This document shows, piece after piece, positions 54,952 through 63,056 of a stretch of DNA of 64,000 nt. Each line of letters opens with the position of its first letter. Position 1 is the first letter of the stretch. Under the pieces are notes generated by a model. It worked only from the letters and a program-made list of their open reading frames with translations, did not search any database and was not told the DNA's origin. The stretch is from Acidovorax sp. (lineage in GTDB: Bacteria; Pseudomonadota; Gammaproteobacteria; Burkholderiales; Burkholderiaceae_C). The position numbers were made by a program, and so were the translations under genes. The stretch covers positions 1 through 64,000 of the forward strand of contig NZ_JAJTBB010000065.1 in the NCBI RefSeq assembly GCF_021287135.1, read 5' to 3'.

Positions 54952-55890
54952 TCAGTCCAGCGGCCGCGTCAGGTACACCGCTTCGCGGCCCACGATGGGC
55001 TCGCGCGTGGGCATGAGAATGGTGCAGCGGTCGCACAGGGCGCGGATCTCGTGCGGGCCATCGGTGGCAATGAGTTCGCCCTGCGCAAACACCTCGAAGC
55101 CCCGCACGGGCCGGGTGAAGCGGAAATCCGCCGTGCGTACCATGCACGTCTCCAGCAGTTCGTAGCGGCGCTGCGCGGCAGGCGCGGGGCGGTCTGCCGC
55201 CGGCTCCACCAGCCCGAAATGGGCCAGAAAATCCAGCGCCACCGCCGTGGCCATGTCCGCCGCCGACTGGCGGAAGTGCTGGCCGCACTCCACCACCAGG
55301 GCCACGCCCTGGCCGTCCGCCAAGCCATGGCGCCCGTGCTGGATGAGCGGCGTGCCCGAGCCCAGCCCGCTGGGCATCAGCAGGTGCACCGGCGGGCGGC
55401 CCAGGGCCATGGCCGCCTGCATGTTGCGCGGATAGGCGGGGTACACCCAGAACGGCTCCACGTCCTGGCTGGTGGAATGGATGTCGAGGATGTGGTCTGC
55501 CGCAGCCACCACCGGCCGCAGCGCGCGGGCCCGCGCCAGTTCGGGGCTGTGCGCGCTGCCGTCCAGCTCGGCAGCCGACCAGATACGGTTGAGGTTGTGC
55601 ACCAGCTGCCGGCTTTCGAAAGGACGGGCGGGGTCAAACGACTCGTAGGCCGCCACGTTGGCGAAGCTGATGGTCAGCGTGCCCACCCGGGGCCGCACGC
55701 CGCTGTCCAGCAGGTGCGTGGCCGCCACCATGCCGCAGATTTCGTTGCCATGGGTCAGCGCATTGATGAGCACATGCGGGCCCGGCTTGCCGGACTCGAA
55801 ACGGTGCACGTAGTCGATGCCGACATTGCCCTGCCGGTACGCCGACAGGTCGCGGGGAAGAACTTCAAAGGCGGGGGGATTCTGCGTCAT
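54952..55890 (-). CDS. Succinylglutamate desuccinylase/aspartoacylase family protein
   Basis: The 312-residue protein is a zinc-dependent AstE/ASPA-type deacylase. Zinc ligands are His47 and Glu50 in LTHGNEICG and the His in LDIHSTSQDVEPFW; ANVAAYESFDPARP and NLNRIW match the substrate-binding part. No other arginine-degradation (ast) gene is near, so the true substrate may differ. The ATG at 55890 lies about 105 bp from the start of the divergent gene at 55995. Confidence 0.87.
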   Translation of the reverse strand: MTQNPPAFEVLPRDLSAYRQGNVGIDYVHRFESGKPGPHVLINALTHGNEICGMVAATHLLDSGVRPRVGTLTISFANVAAYESFDPARPFESRQLVHNLNRIWSAAELDGSAHSPELARARALRPVVAAADHILDIHSTSQDVEPFWVYPAYPRNMQAAMALGRPPVHLLMPSGLGSGTPLIQHGRHGLADGQGVALVVECGQHFRQSAADMATAVALDFLAHFGLVEPAADRPAPAAQRRYELLETCMVRTADFRFTRPVRGFEVFAQGELIATDGPHEIRALCDRCTILMPTREPIVGREAVYLTRPLD

Positions 55891-55994
55891 GGCCAAGGCA
55901 TTGATAAGCAAGCACAGCATTGTCCGCGCAAAGCGAAAACAGCGCAGGCCCGCGGTACCATGCCCGCCGGCCCTGCCCACCGCGCCCCTCCACC

Positions 55995-57641
55995 ATGCCC
56001 ACCGCCCGACTCTGCCCGCTGGCCGAAGTAGCCCACCGATGGCCTGCCGACAGCGGCGTCCCCCAGCACCTGGCGCCCAGCCCGGCTGCGCTGGCGCAGG
56101 CATGGGCGCTGTGCATCACCGGCGATATGCAACTGCCGGGCCTGGACCTGGACGCCCCCCTGGCAAGCGGCAGCCCGCTGCGGGCACTGCTGCAGGGCGG
56201 CGCCGCCGATGCGCCCGCGCCGGAGTCGCCGTTTCTGATCCTGGTAGATGGACATCTGCAGATCGACGGCGCACTCACCTGCGCCCGCACCGACGGCGCC
56301 ACGCACCTCGTCGTGCGGGGCGGCGCGCGCCTGCACAACGCCGTGATCGGCGGCCAGCTGCTGTACGTGCAGGGCACCCTGGAGGTGACCGACCTGCTGT
56401 GGGCCGACGGCCACCGCGGCGCACTCTGCGCGCGCGGCGGGCTCACGGCCCGTGTGGCCCTGTTCACCGGCCACTGCGCCGTGGACATCGCCGGGCCGCA
56501 GCAGGTGGAGTTCCTCCTGGACGAAGTGCGCGGCGTGCCCCACCGGGCCGAGTTCAGCAGCGAAATCGCGGGCATCGTGTTCCCGCCCACGTTCCATGAC
56601 GGCATCGGCGATGGCGAGCACGGCATCCGCCCCCTGCTCGACCGCGCCCGCGTCGTGGCCGCCGTGCGCGCAGGCCAGCCCGCCACGCGCACCAGCGCCG
56701 AGATCCACGCCGCCCAGCCGCTGGACGCCGATCTGTTTGCCGACGAAGCCATCAGCGTGCGCAACATCCTGGCGGCCGTGCGCGCGCCGGTGATCGGCCC
56801 CAAGGAACACACGGCCGCAGGCTGGTTTCAGCAGACCGACTTTTTGCTGTGCCAGCGGCATGTGGACGCCGATGGCGACGCCCGCGACGACAACGTGTTC
56901 ATCACCGTCTGGAAGACCTGGGACTTCTACCTGTCGGTATCGCATGAGCCCGAGCGCCCCGGCCTGCTGGCCCGCCTGGCCGCCGCCGCCCGCGGCCGCA
57001 AGATGCCCACCACTGCGCAGCTGGCGCTGCTGTACCGCGCATACCACGGCGGCAAGCCCGGCGCCTGGCAACCCCTGGCGCCCGACACGGCGCCTGAAGC
57101 CTGGCGGGCCTGCACGCACGCCTGGCGCGGCGTGCTGGACTACCTGCGCAAGGCCGTGGGCCAGCACCGCGCCCGCTACCCGCTGTACCAGCGCCTGCTG
57201 GCCGAACTGACAGCCCAGCGCATCGAGGACTTCACCACCCTGCCCGTCTTCACCGAGCGCTACAACGACTGGTGGGACGGCGACAAGAGCGGCTGGTGGG
57301 AGGACGACGTGTGGGTGGGCGCGCGCCAGCCCTGCATGCACGCGGGCGAACCCTGGGGCCGCGCCTTCAAGCTCAGCTGGCACAACGGCACCGAAGCCCC
57401 CGGCGACGCGCAGGACAACGCCCACAGCGCCTACCAGATCACCCTGGAAGCCGCACTGCACGGCCCTGCCCTGGTGCAGTACACCTACGCGCAGCGCCAG
57501 AGCGATCCCCGCACGCCCCTGCCGCGCAGCGCCGCCGACCACATCGCACGGCTGCTGCGCTTTGCTGCGGCGGTGGAGGCGCGGGTGCGTGCCCGGCATG
57601 CGCATGAGCAGCCCCCCCAAGACACGACACCGCGCATCTAG
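55995..57641 (+). CDS. Unrecognised 548-residue protein with a repetitive beta middle
   Basis: I do not recognise this protein. Residues about 95-185 alternate short strands (HLVVRGGARLHNAVIGG, QLLYVQGTLEVTDLLWADG, ALCARGGLTARVALFTGHCA) resembling a bactofilin-like or pectin-lyase-like beta-solenoid. The C-terminal 270 residues are rich in Trp and Tyr (TVWKTWDFYLSVSHEPERPG, YNDWWDGDKSGWWEDDVW) and include helical segments. There is no signal peptide. ATG at 55995 was chosen over 55920 because the region upstream lacks family character. It is divergent from the AstE-like gene. Confidence 0.75.
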   Translation: MPTARLCPLAEVAHRWPADSGVPQHLAPSPAALAQAWALCITGDMQLPGLDLDAPLASGSPLRALLQGGAADAPAPESPFLILVDGHLQIDGALTCARTDGATHLVVRGGARLHNAVIGGQLLYVQGTLEVTDLLWADGHRGALCARGGLTARVALFTGHCAVDIAGPQQVEFLLDEVRGVPHRAEFSSEIAGIVFPPTFHDGIGDGEHGIRPLLDRARVVAAVRAGQPATRTSAEIHAAQPLDADLFADEAISVRNILAAVRAPVIGPKEHTAAGWFQQTDFLLCQRHVDADGDARDDNVFITVWKTWDFYLSVSHEPERPGLLARLAAAARGRKMPTTAQLALLYRAYHGGKPGAWQPLAPDTAPEAWRACTHAWRGVLDYLRKAVGQHRARYPLYQRLLAELTAQRIEDFTTLPVFTERYNDWWDGDKSGWWEDDVWVGARQPCMHAGEPWGRAFKLSWHNGTEAPGDAQDNAHSAYQITLEAALHGPALVQYTYAQRQSDPRTPLPRSAADHIARLLRFAAAVEARVRARHAHEQPPQDTTPRI

Positions 57642-57758
57642 GCATCCGCTGCTGGCGCAAGCCCGTGCCCACGCCGCACGGCCTGGGCTGCGCTCCCAAC
57701 CGGCCCTGCTTTGCCCGCAGCCACGACCTGCACAACACCTGGCGTTGACAGCCCCCGT

Positions 57759-58856
57759 TCAACGCCCACCCAACAACAGCGCTTGCAGCTCGTGCCGGTT
57801 GTTGACCACGAGACGCGCGTAGATCTGCCGACGATGGTAGGTGGCCGTGTTGATACTGATACGCATGCGTGCCGCGATCTCGTCTTCCGGCAGGCCGCGC
57901 GCCAACCAATAAGCCATTTCGTGCTGGCGTTGCGGCAACCCCAACGTGCGCAATCTGTTCAGAAGATACGCCACACGCTGCACACGCCGGGTGATGGTCA
58001 CGCCCACCGCCCGCCCTTCCCCCACAGCTGCTGCCAGCTGCGTGGCGCTGAGCGAGAACCAGCCGCTGGCGTTGTGCAACTCCAATTGCGGTGGCGCAGC
58101 GTCCGCTGTGGCCAGGCTTTTCTGTGCAAAGCGCAAACGGCCCAGCAGCTCCTGCAGCGCATGCGGCAGTTCGCTGCGGCGGTACCACCGCGGCCCAAAA
58201 GCCAGCGCCATGAGCGCATCAGCCTCCGGCGAAGTCCACAACAAGCGGCCTTGGGGGGTCGCCACCAGCATGGCACTCTCGTGCACGAGGCTGTCGCGCG
58301 CATCCAGCTCGCCCGGCTGCAGAGTGCGGGCCAGCCAGGGTTCCAAGAGGTTGAACATCGCCACATCCGATGCTCCAAACCGCGGCGCACGCGGCCCCCG
58401 GTACAACTTGAGAACGCCCACGCCCGCGCCTTGTGCGGTGCGCAGCATCAGGCTCATGCAGTCGAGCAGTTCGGCAGGCCGCAACGTGAAGTTGTAGAAA
58501 TCGCTGCGCACCAGCTCACCCACAGACACCTTGAGAAGCTGCTCCATCACTTGCGCCCCATGGTCCTGAAGCACAGCACCTTCAAAGTCATGCACGCTGC
58601 GCCGGATCACCTGATGTTCGCTGGCGATCACATCCGGCTCAAAGTACAGGTACATCAAGTCACGTGCCAGCGATGGCTCCACGAACGCGTCCAACGCGCC
58701 GTCGCGCCCCGGATGGAAATAGCCGCCGGTATCAAACTCAATCAGCTGGTGCAGCTCGTGCAGCACGGGCTCGATCAGCTCTGGCCCGCGAAAATCGAGC
58801 AACGCCATTTTTTGCAGGCGCGCCAGAGCCTGCTGCTGGATGCGGGTGAGGGACAT
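57759..58856 (-). CDS. LuxR-HTH transcriptional regulator
   Basis: The 365-residue protein ends in a LuxR-type HTH (LPQRQHEMAYWLARGLPEDE, IAARMRISINTATYHRRQIY, ARLVVNNRHELQALLL). The N-terminal 280 residues are not an autoinducer domain of LuxR type; two parts (LLDFRGPELIEPVLHELHQL, and SGWFSLSATQLAAAVGEG) suggest sensory GAF/PAS-like folds. It lies 144 bp downstream of the large FG-GAP/Ig surface-protein gene in the same direction. ATG at 58856 lacks a strong Shine-Dalgarno; a TTG at 58904 is the alternative. Confidence 0.85.
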   Translation of the reverse strand: MSLTRIQQQALARLQKMALLDFRGPELIEPVLHELHQLIEFDTGGYFHPGRDGALDAFVEPSLARDLMYLYFEPDVIASEHQVIRRSVHDFEGAVLQDHGAQVMEQLLKVSVGELVRSDFYNFTLRPAELLDCMSLMLRTAQGAGVGVLKLYRGPRAPRFGASDVAMFNLLEPWLARTLQPGELDARDSLVHESAMLVATPQGRLLWTSPEADALMALAFGPRWYRRSELPHALQELLGRLRFAQKSLATADAAPPQLELHNASGWFSLSATQLAAAVGEGRAVGVTITRRVQRVAYLLNRLRTLGLPQRQHEMAYWLARGLPEDEIAARMRISINTATYHRRQIYARLVVNNRHELQALLLGGR

Positions 58857-59000
58857 TGCTGGGTGCCGCAGGGGGGTGTCCCCGCAAACGGCGCTCTCCT
58901 CCAAGGTGGATGCATCGCCCCGCCAACGCAGACGGTGCCGCGCGGCAAGGACTGGGCATGGCTTCGTCCCGCGCAGACCGTGGGCGCAGGAGGCTGGCCG

Positions 59001-61625
59001 CTATCGCAGTGTACGGCGCCTGGCAAAGGCCAGCATCGCCAACGCCAAGCCCATCAGTGCGAGCGGGCTGTTCACGGGCACCGCAACCGAGGTGCCGGGG
59101 CCGGGCCCGCCGCCCGGAGGGATGCCCGCAGCGGTGTTGGTCAAGTCAAACTTCTGGAGGATCGCTTGTTCGAGCACGGTGTCATACACGATGGCGGTGA
59201 CCTGGTACGACCCCACCGTCCCGTCGGCGGTGGCCGTGACTTCCGCAAAGCCATTGGCGTCGGCCAGCGCGCTCTCTGCAGACAATACCGCGCCACCTGA
59301 CGCGATGAAATAGACACGCACCTGCGGCGTGGCACTGTTGTCCCAAGCCGTCACGCGCACGCGAAGCTTCTGCGCAAACGTCGTATTGACGGGCGTGCTT
59401 TGCGGGGTGCCGCTCACCGAGGCCATGAACTTCGGCAGGTCCGGCACATTTCTCAGCAAACGGCTCTGGGGGCTGACGACCGCGCTGCCTTGCACGCTGG
59501 CCTTGATCGAGTAGGCGCCCACAAACCCGTTGGCTGTGGCACTGACCTGTGCGTTGCCTGCGGCGTCGGTCACGGCGGTGAGCGTGGAGAGGCTCGCCGT
59601 AGCGCCCGATGCGGGATCGGAGGTCACCGCGAAAGCCACCGTGGCGCCTTGCACCGGATTGCCGGAGGAGTCTTGCACGTGCGCAATCACAGGCCCCGAA
59701 AACGGCCGGGTGACGTAAGCCCACTGGGGCGTAGACGCGTCAAACCCGATGGAGGCAGCAGCCCCTGCAGACGCGGCATTCGACAGTTTGATCGAGGCAC
59801 CGGTGGCGCCGGGCGCCGTGACAGAAACGCTGTAGACGCCTGCCTGGCCCGCTGCCGTCGCGGTGACCGCGGCAAAACCATTGGCATCGGTCACGGCCGT
59901 GGAGGAAGACAGCACCACACGCGAGGGCACGCTCGGCCCGCCGAACGTGACCAGGACGCCAGCCTTGGGATTGTTGGACGCGTCGGTCAACCGCACTTGC
60001 AGCGGGGTACCAAACGCCGTGTTGACCAGCGTCGTTTGGTTGTTGCCGGCCGTCACCGCCAAGCTGTCCGTGGTGGTGTTGCACAAACTGAAGATAGGCA
60101 CATTGCCCAAGCTGCCGACGACGCCCTTCATCTCATAGCAGCCCATCACCCCATTGGCAACCGGGGTGTAGCTGAAGACGCCTTGCCCATTGGTCGTGCC
60201 CGAGCCCGAGGACGCAACCGGCAGCCCAGGCCCGGGATCGACGGGCGTAATGCCCACGGCCAAGCCGGGCACGCCCACCCCGTTGCCGTCGACCACCTTG
60301 ATCGACAGGGGTTGCGGAAAGCTCGTATTGAACACCGTACTCTGCGGTGTGCCGGTCGCACTCACCGACGCAGGAGAGAGCGCAAGGGTTTTGAAAACGG
60401 CGATGGTCCCCGCGCCGGGGCCTGACGTCACAAGATCGGCACGGCCGTCGCCATTCAGGTCCATGGCCGCCAGCATGCGGGTTACGGAATAGCCGATGTG
60501 TTCATTCAACACAAAGCTGTGATTGGCCTGCTGCAGCCCCACAAAACCGTCGGAGATCACGTCCAACCGGCCGTCACCGTTCACGTCGGTGATGATGACC
60601 CGCCCCATTTCGCGGCCCCCATTCATGGGAACCCCCGTGGCGAATAGCTTGGTGGCAGGAAAAAATGAACCGCTGCCAATACCCCTGGCCATCCATACCC
60701 CTTGGCCATAATAATTTTGCAAAAGCAGGTCAAGCTTTCCGTCTCCATCCACATCGGCGATTTCAATATCACTAATGCTGCCGACGCTGTTGCCCACACT
60801 CACCAGAGGCGCTTGCGGGGCAAATGCTCCATTGCTAACCCCTTTCAGCCAGGAAACCGTTCCGCCCACAGCGCCGTCCGCAAAAATCAGGTCTGCATTG
60901 CCGTCCCCATCGACATCTGCCAATTGCGCTTGGCGCGTACCTGAATTACCGGCCACACCACTATAGGACACCTCGTACTGCCCCACCAATATGAAGGTCC
61001 CAAACCCGATATTTTGCAAAACTTCAAAATAATGGGTACCCCCAAAATTCCCTGTATCGTAGACACCCACCACGATGTCCAGTTTTCCGTCATGGTTGAG
61101 GTCGGCCAGCATGGGGCCTGAAGCTCCATAATCTGTTGCATCCGCAAGCCCCGGCCGCTGCAGCGGGAAAGCACTGAAGTCGCCGTTGTTGTTGCCTGAC
61201 CCCTTCAGGACCGACACGCCGAAGTCATCGGTGATGACCAAGTCCATCTTGCCGTCGCCATCCAAATCGCCGACGGAAATGCCGTTGGGCTTTTGCAAGC
61301 CGAACACCAGATTATTGAAGTCATGCTTCAGCACCAGGCCGCCAGCGGGAGTTCCCATGTAGATGAGCAGATGGTCGTTGTCGGTATTGAGAACCGCCAG
61401 ATCGGGGTATCCATCATTATTGAAATCAGCACTTGCAGCCGCTGTCGAAACACTGCCAGGGCTTCCGACATTGTTGGCCTGCAAAGCCGGCGGCCCGAAA
61501 ATGTTGGCAGCCTGCGCTGGCAGTGCCAGTGCGCAAAGCGCAATAACTGCAAACGCACCGGCAGCCATGCGTCTTGCGCTTTGAATTAATTTGCTTGGTA
61601 GCTGCTGCAGCTTGGAATTTCCCAT
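59001..61625 (-). CDS. Secreted FG-GAP/Ig-like protein with C-terminal anchor signal
   Basis: The 874-residue protein has a signal peptide ending at AQA (about residue 39), then seven calcium-type repeats of the FG-GAP/VCBS kind (DFNNDGYPDLAVL, DLDGDGKMDLVI, DLNHDGKLDIVVG, DVDGDGNADLIF, DVDGDGKLDLLLQ, DVNGDGRLDVIS, DLNGDGRADLVTS), which should form a seven-bladed propeller (about 60-405). Several invasin-type Ig-like domains follow (about 415-830; ADANGFAEVTATADG-type strands), and the tail VPVNSPLALMGLALAMLAFA-RRR is a short motif, hydrophobic helix and basic end like exosortase sorting signals but not a standard PEP or IPTL motif. The 5' half is lower in GC. The ATG has GGAGG upstream. Confidence 0.88.
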   Translation of the reverse strand: MGNSKLQQLPSKLIQSARRMAAGAFAVIALCALALPAQAANIFGPPALQANNVGSPGSVSTAAASADFNNDGYPDLAVLNTDNDHLLIYMGTPAGGLVLKHDFNNLVFGLQKPNGISVGDLDGDGKMDLVITDDFGVSVLKGSGNNNGDFSAFPLQRPGLADATDYGASGPMLADLNHDGKLDIVVGVYDTGNFGGTHYFEVLQNIGFGTFILVGQYEVSYSGVAGNSGTRQAQLADVDGDGNADLIFADGAVGGTVSWLKGVSNGAFAPQAPLVSVGNSVGSISDIEIADVDGDGKLDLLLQNYYGQGVWMARGIGSGSFFPATKLFATGVPMNGGREMGRVIITDVNGDGRLDVISDGFVGLQQANHSFVLNEHIGYSVTRMLAAMDLNGDGRADLVTSGPGAGTIAVFKTLALSPASVSATGTPQSTVFNTSFPQPLSIKVVDGNGVGVPGLAVGITPVDPGPGLPVASSGSGTTNGQGVFSYTPVANGVMGCYEMKGVVGSLGNVPIFSLCNTTTDSLAVTAGNNQTTLVNTAFGTPLQVRLTDASNNPKAGVLVTFGGPSVPSRVVLSSSTAVTDANGFAAVTATAAGQAGVYSVSVTAPGATGASIKLSNAASAGAAASIGFDASTPQWAYVTRPFSGPVIAHVQDSSGNPVQGATVAFAVTSDPASGATASLSTLTAVTDAAGNAQVSATANGFVGAYSIKASVQGSAVVSPQSRLLRNVPDLPKFMASVSGTPQSTPVNTTFAQKLRVRVTAWDNSATPQVRVYFIASGGAVLSAESALADANGFAEVTATADGTVGSYQVTAIVYDTVLEQAILQKFDLTNTAAGIPPGGGPGPGTSVAVPVNSPLALMGLALAMLAFARRRTLR

Positions 61626-61884
61626 GGCTCTTGAATCCTCCGTATGACCAAGAGCAGTCTAGGAAGTTAATTCCCGCCGCACACCACCCCCGGGGGTGGG
61701 GCGCACGTCCCATTGCTGTGATTGCCGGCCACCGGCCCCCAGAGCAGCCCGCGTGTCACGGATCACCCGGCAGGCCGAGCCGGGTTGCCCGGTCATCCCG
61801 GTAGCGCACCGGCTGTTGAAACACAGCACGGGGCCGGTCCTGCAGCACGGGGGGTGCCTTGCGCAGCGCCAACGGCGGCCCGCG
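61626..61884. other. Gene-free stretch with a 16-bp palindrome
   Basis: Between the surface-protein start and the soxR stop I see no gene. CCACCCCC-GGGGGTGG is a perfect palindrome at 61684-61699. Upstream of the surface-protein gene it could be a regulatory site, but there is no further support. Confidence 0.45.
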
Positions 61885-62394
61885 TCAAAAATGCGGCCCC
61901 GGCCCCTCTTGGGCCAGCGTGTCCTGCGCGTTGCGTAGCGGGCAGACCTTGAGCGACAGGCAGCCGCAGCCGATGCAGCCGTCGAGCTGATCCCGCAGCG
62001 CCGTCAGCGTGCGGATGCGCTCGTCCAGGTCGTCGCGCCAGCGGGCGGACAGGCGGCGCCAGTCGGCCACCGTGGGGGTGCGGCCGGCGGGTAGCGCCTG
62101 CAGGGCGTCGGCAATGGCGGCCAGGGGCAGGCCCATGCGCTGGGCGATCTTGATTACGGCCACGCGGCGCAGTACCGAGCGGGGGTAGCGGCGCTGGTTG
62201 CCCGCGTTGCGCGCACTGGCGATGAGCCCGCGCGATTCATAGAAGTGCAGGGCTGAGACGGCCAGGCCGCTGCGGCTGGCGACCTCGCCCACCGACAGCT
62301 CCGACTGTTCGGGCTGCGTGCGCGCTACCACACGGGCCGCGGGATGGGCGAGCCCGGCGGGATTCCCTTTCACGGCTGCACGGGATTTCTTCAT
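61885..62394 (-). CDS. soxR: Redox-sensitive regulator SoxR
   Basis: SoxR is a MerR-family [2Fe-2S] regulator activated by redox-cycling compounds. The 169-residue protein has the MerR HTH ([40 protein letters not shown]), a dimerisation helix, and the iron-sulfur motif [12 protein letters not shown] (Cys140, Cys143, Cys145, Cys151), all four ligands present. ATG at 62394 has GAGG 9 bases upstream. It is divergent from a RidA-like gene across a SoxR-type promoter. No soxS gene is seen, as usual outside enterics, so it should act directly on its targets. Confidence 0.96.
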   Translation of the reverse strand: MKKSRAAVKGNPAGLAHPAARVVARTQPEQSELSVGEVASRSGLAVSALHFYESRGLIASARNAGNQRRYPRSVLRRVAVIKIAQRMGLPLAAIADALQALPAGRTPTVADWRRLSARWRDDLDERIRTLTALRDQLDGCIGCGCLSLKVCPLRNAQDTLAQEGPGPHF

Positions 62395-62399
62395 GGGGT

Positions 62400-62430
62400 T
62401 TGACCTCAATAGCACTTGAGGTTTGATACT
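62400..62430 (+). promoter_or_regulatory. SoxR-dependent promoter with 19-bp spacer
   Basis: CCTCAA-TAGCAC-TTGAGG (62404-62421) matches the E. coli soxS SoxR box except in the centre. It lies between a -35 TTGACC (62400-62405) and a -10 GATACT (62425-62430) separated by exactly 19 bp, the over-long spacer that MerR-family activators unwind. It drives the rightward RidA-like/MFS pair and overlaps the soxR promoter region. Confidence 0.93.
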
Positions 62431-62504
62431 AACCGCGAAATCTTCCCACCCGCCCTGGCCGTCGCGGCAACGACGGTGGCAGTGGCTTCAATTTCTTCCC
62501 CCGA

Positions 62505-62528
62505 CTTCTGAACTTCTGAACTTCTGCA
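62505..62528 (+). repeat. Three 8-bp tandem repeats in the RidA-like leader
   Basis: CTTCTGAA, CTTCTGAA and CTTCTGCA follow one another, ending 2 bp before the start codon at 62531. They occupy the place where a ribosome-binding site should be, and none is visible. Confidence 0.8.
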
Positions 62529-62530
62529 CC

Positions 62531-62989
62531 ATGCACCTTGATTCCGCACCCCCTCGCCAGCCAGCCTCTGCCGACGCCACGCTGCATTTCATCAACCCCC
62601 CTGGCCTGTACGACCCGCGGGCTAATGGCTACACCCATGTGGTCGTAGCCCCCGCCGCGGCGCGCACCATTTTTGTGGCGGGCCAGGGGGGCGAGAACGC
62701 GGCGGGCGAGCTGTCTGCCGACTTTGGCGAGCAGTTGGAGCAGGCGTTTTCCAACCTGCACACCGCGCTGGCAGCGGCGGGCGCCAGTGTGCGCGACGTG
62801 GCTAAGCTCACCGTGCTGGTGGTGGACCACACCGGGCAGCGGCTGGCGCAGCTGAGCCACGCGGTGCGCAGCCAGTGGGCGGATGGCCGGGCGCCGGCAT
62901 GCACGCTGGTTCCGGTGCCCCGGCTCGCGCTCGATGGCATGCTGGTGGAGGTCGAGGCCACGGCGGTCACCACGGCAGCGCAGGCATGA
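62531..62989 (+). CDS. RidA/YjgF/YER057c family protein
   Basis: The 152-residue protein has the RidA fold: NPPGLYDPRANGYTHVVVAP, FVAGQGGENAAGELSADFGE, QLEQAFSNLHTALAAAGASV, DVAKLTVLVVDH and a C-terminal LVPVPRLALDGMLVEVEATA. The Arg that marks true 2-aminoacrylate deaminases (in CTxxxVxxLA-type ends) is present as PVPRLA, so imine deamination is possible. It is the first gene after a SoxR-type promoter and no Shine-Dalgarno is seen before its ATG. An MFS gene follows after 67 bp. Confidence 0.85.
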   Translation: MHLDSAPPRQPASADATLHFINPPGLYDPRANGYTHVVVAPAAARTIFVAGQGGENAAGELSADFGEQLEQAFSNLHTALAAAGASVRDVAKLTVLVVDHTGQRLAQLSHAVRSQWADGRAPACTLVPVPRLALDGMLVEVEATAVTTAAQA

Positions 62990-63056
62990 GGTGTGCATGC
63001 AGCAAGAGCCCACCAGCACCCCCTTCATCCCACGAACCACTCCAGCATCCAGCGGC

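Noticed and set aside
55887..57620. 577-codon leftward frame opposite the unrecognised 548-residue protein
   Set aside because: The plus frame has balanced composition with Trp/Tyr-rich blocks and a sensible divergent position; the minus frame is Gly/Ala/Val/Arg-rich and would overlap the divergent promoter.
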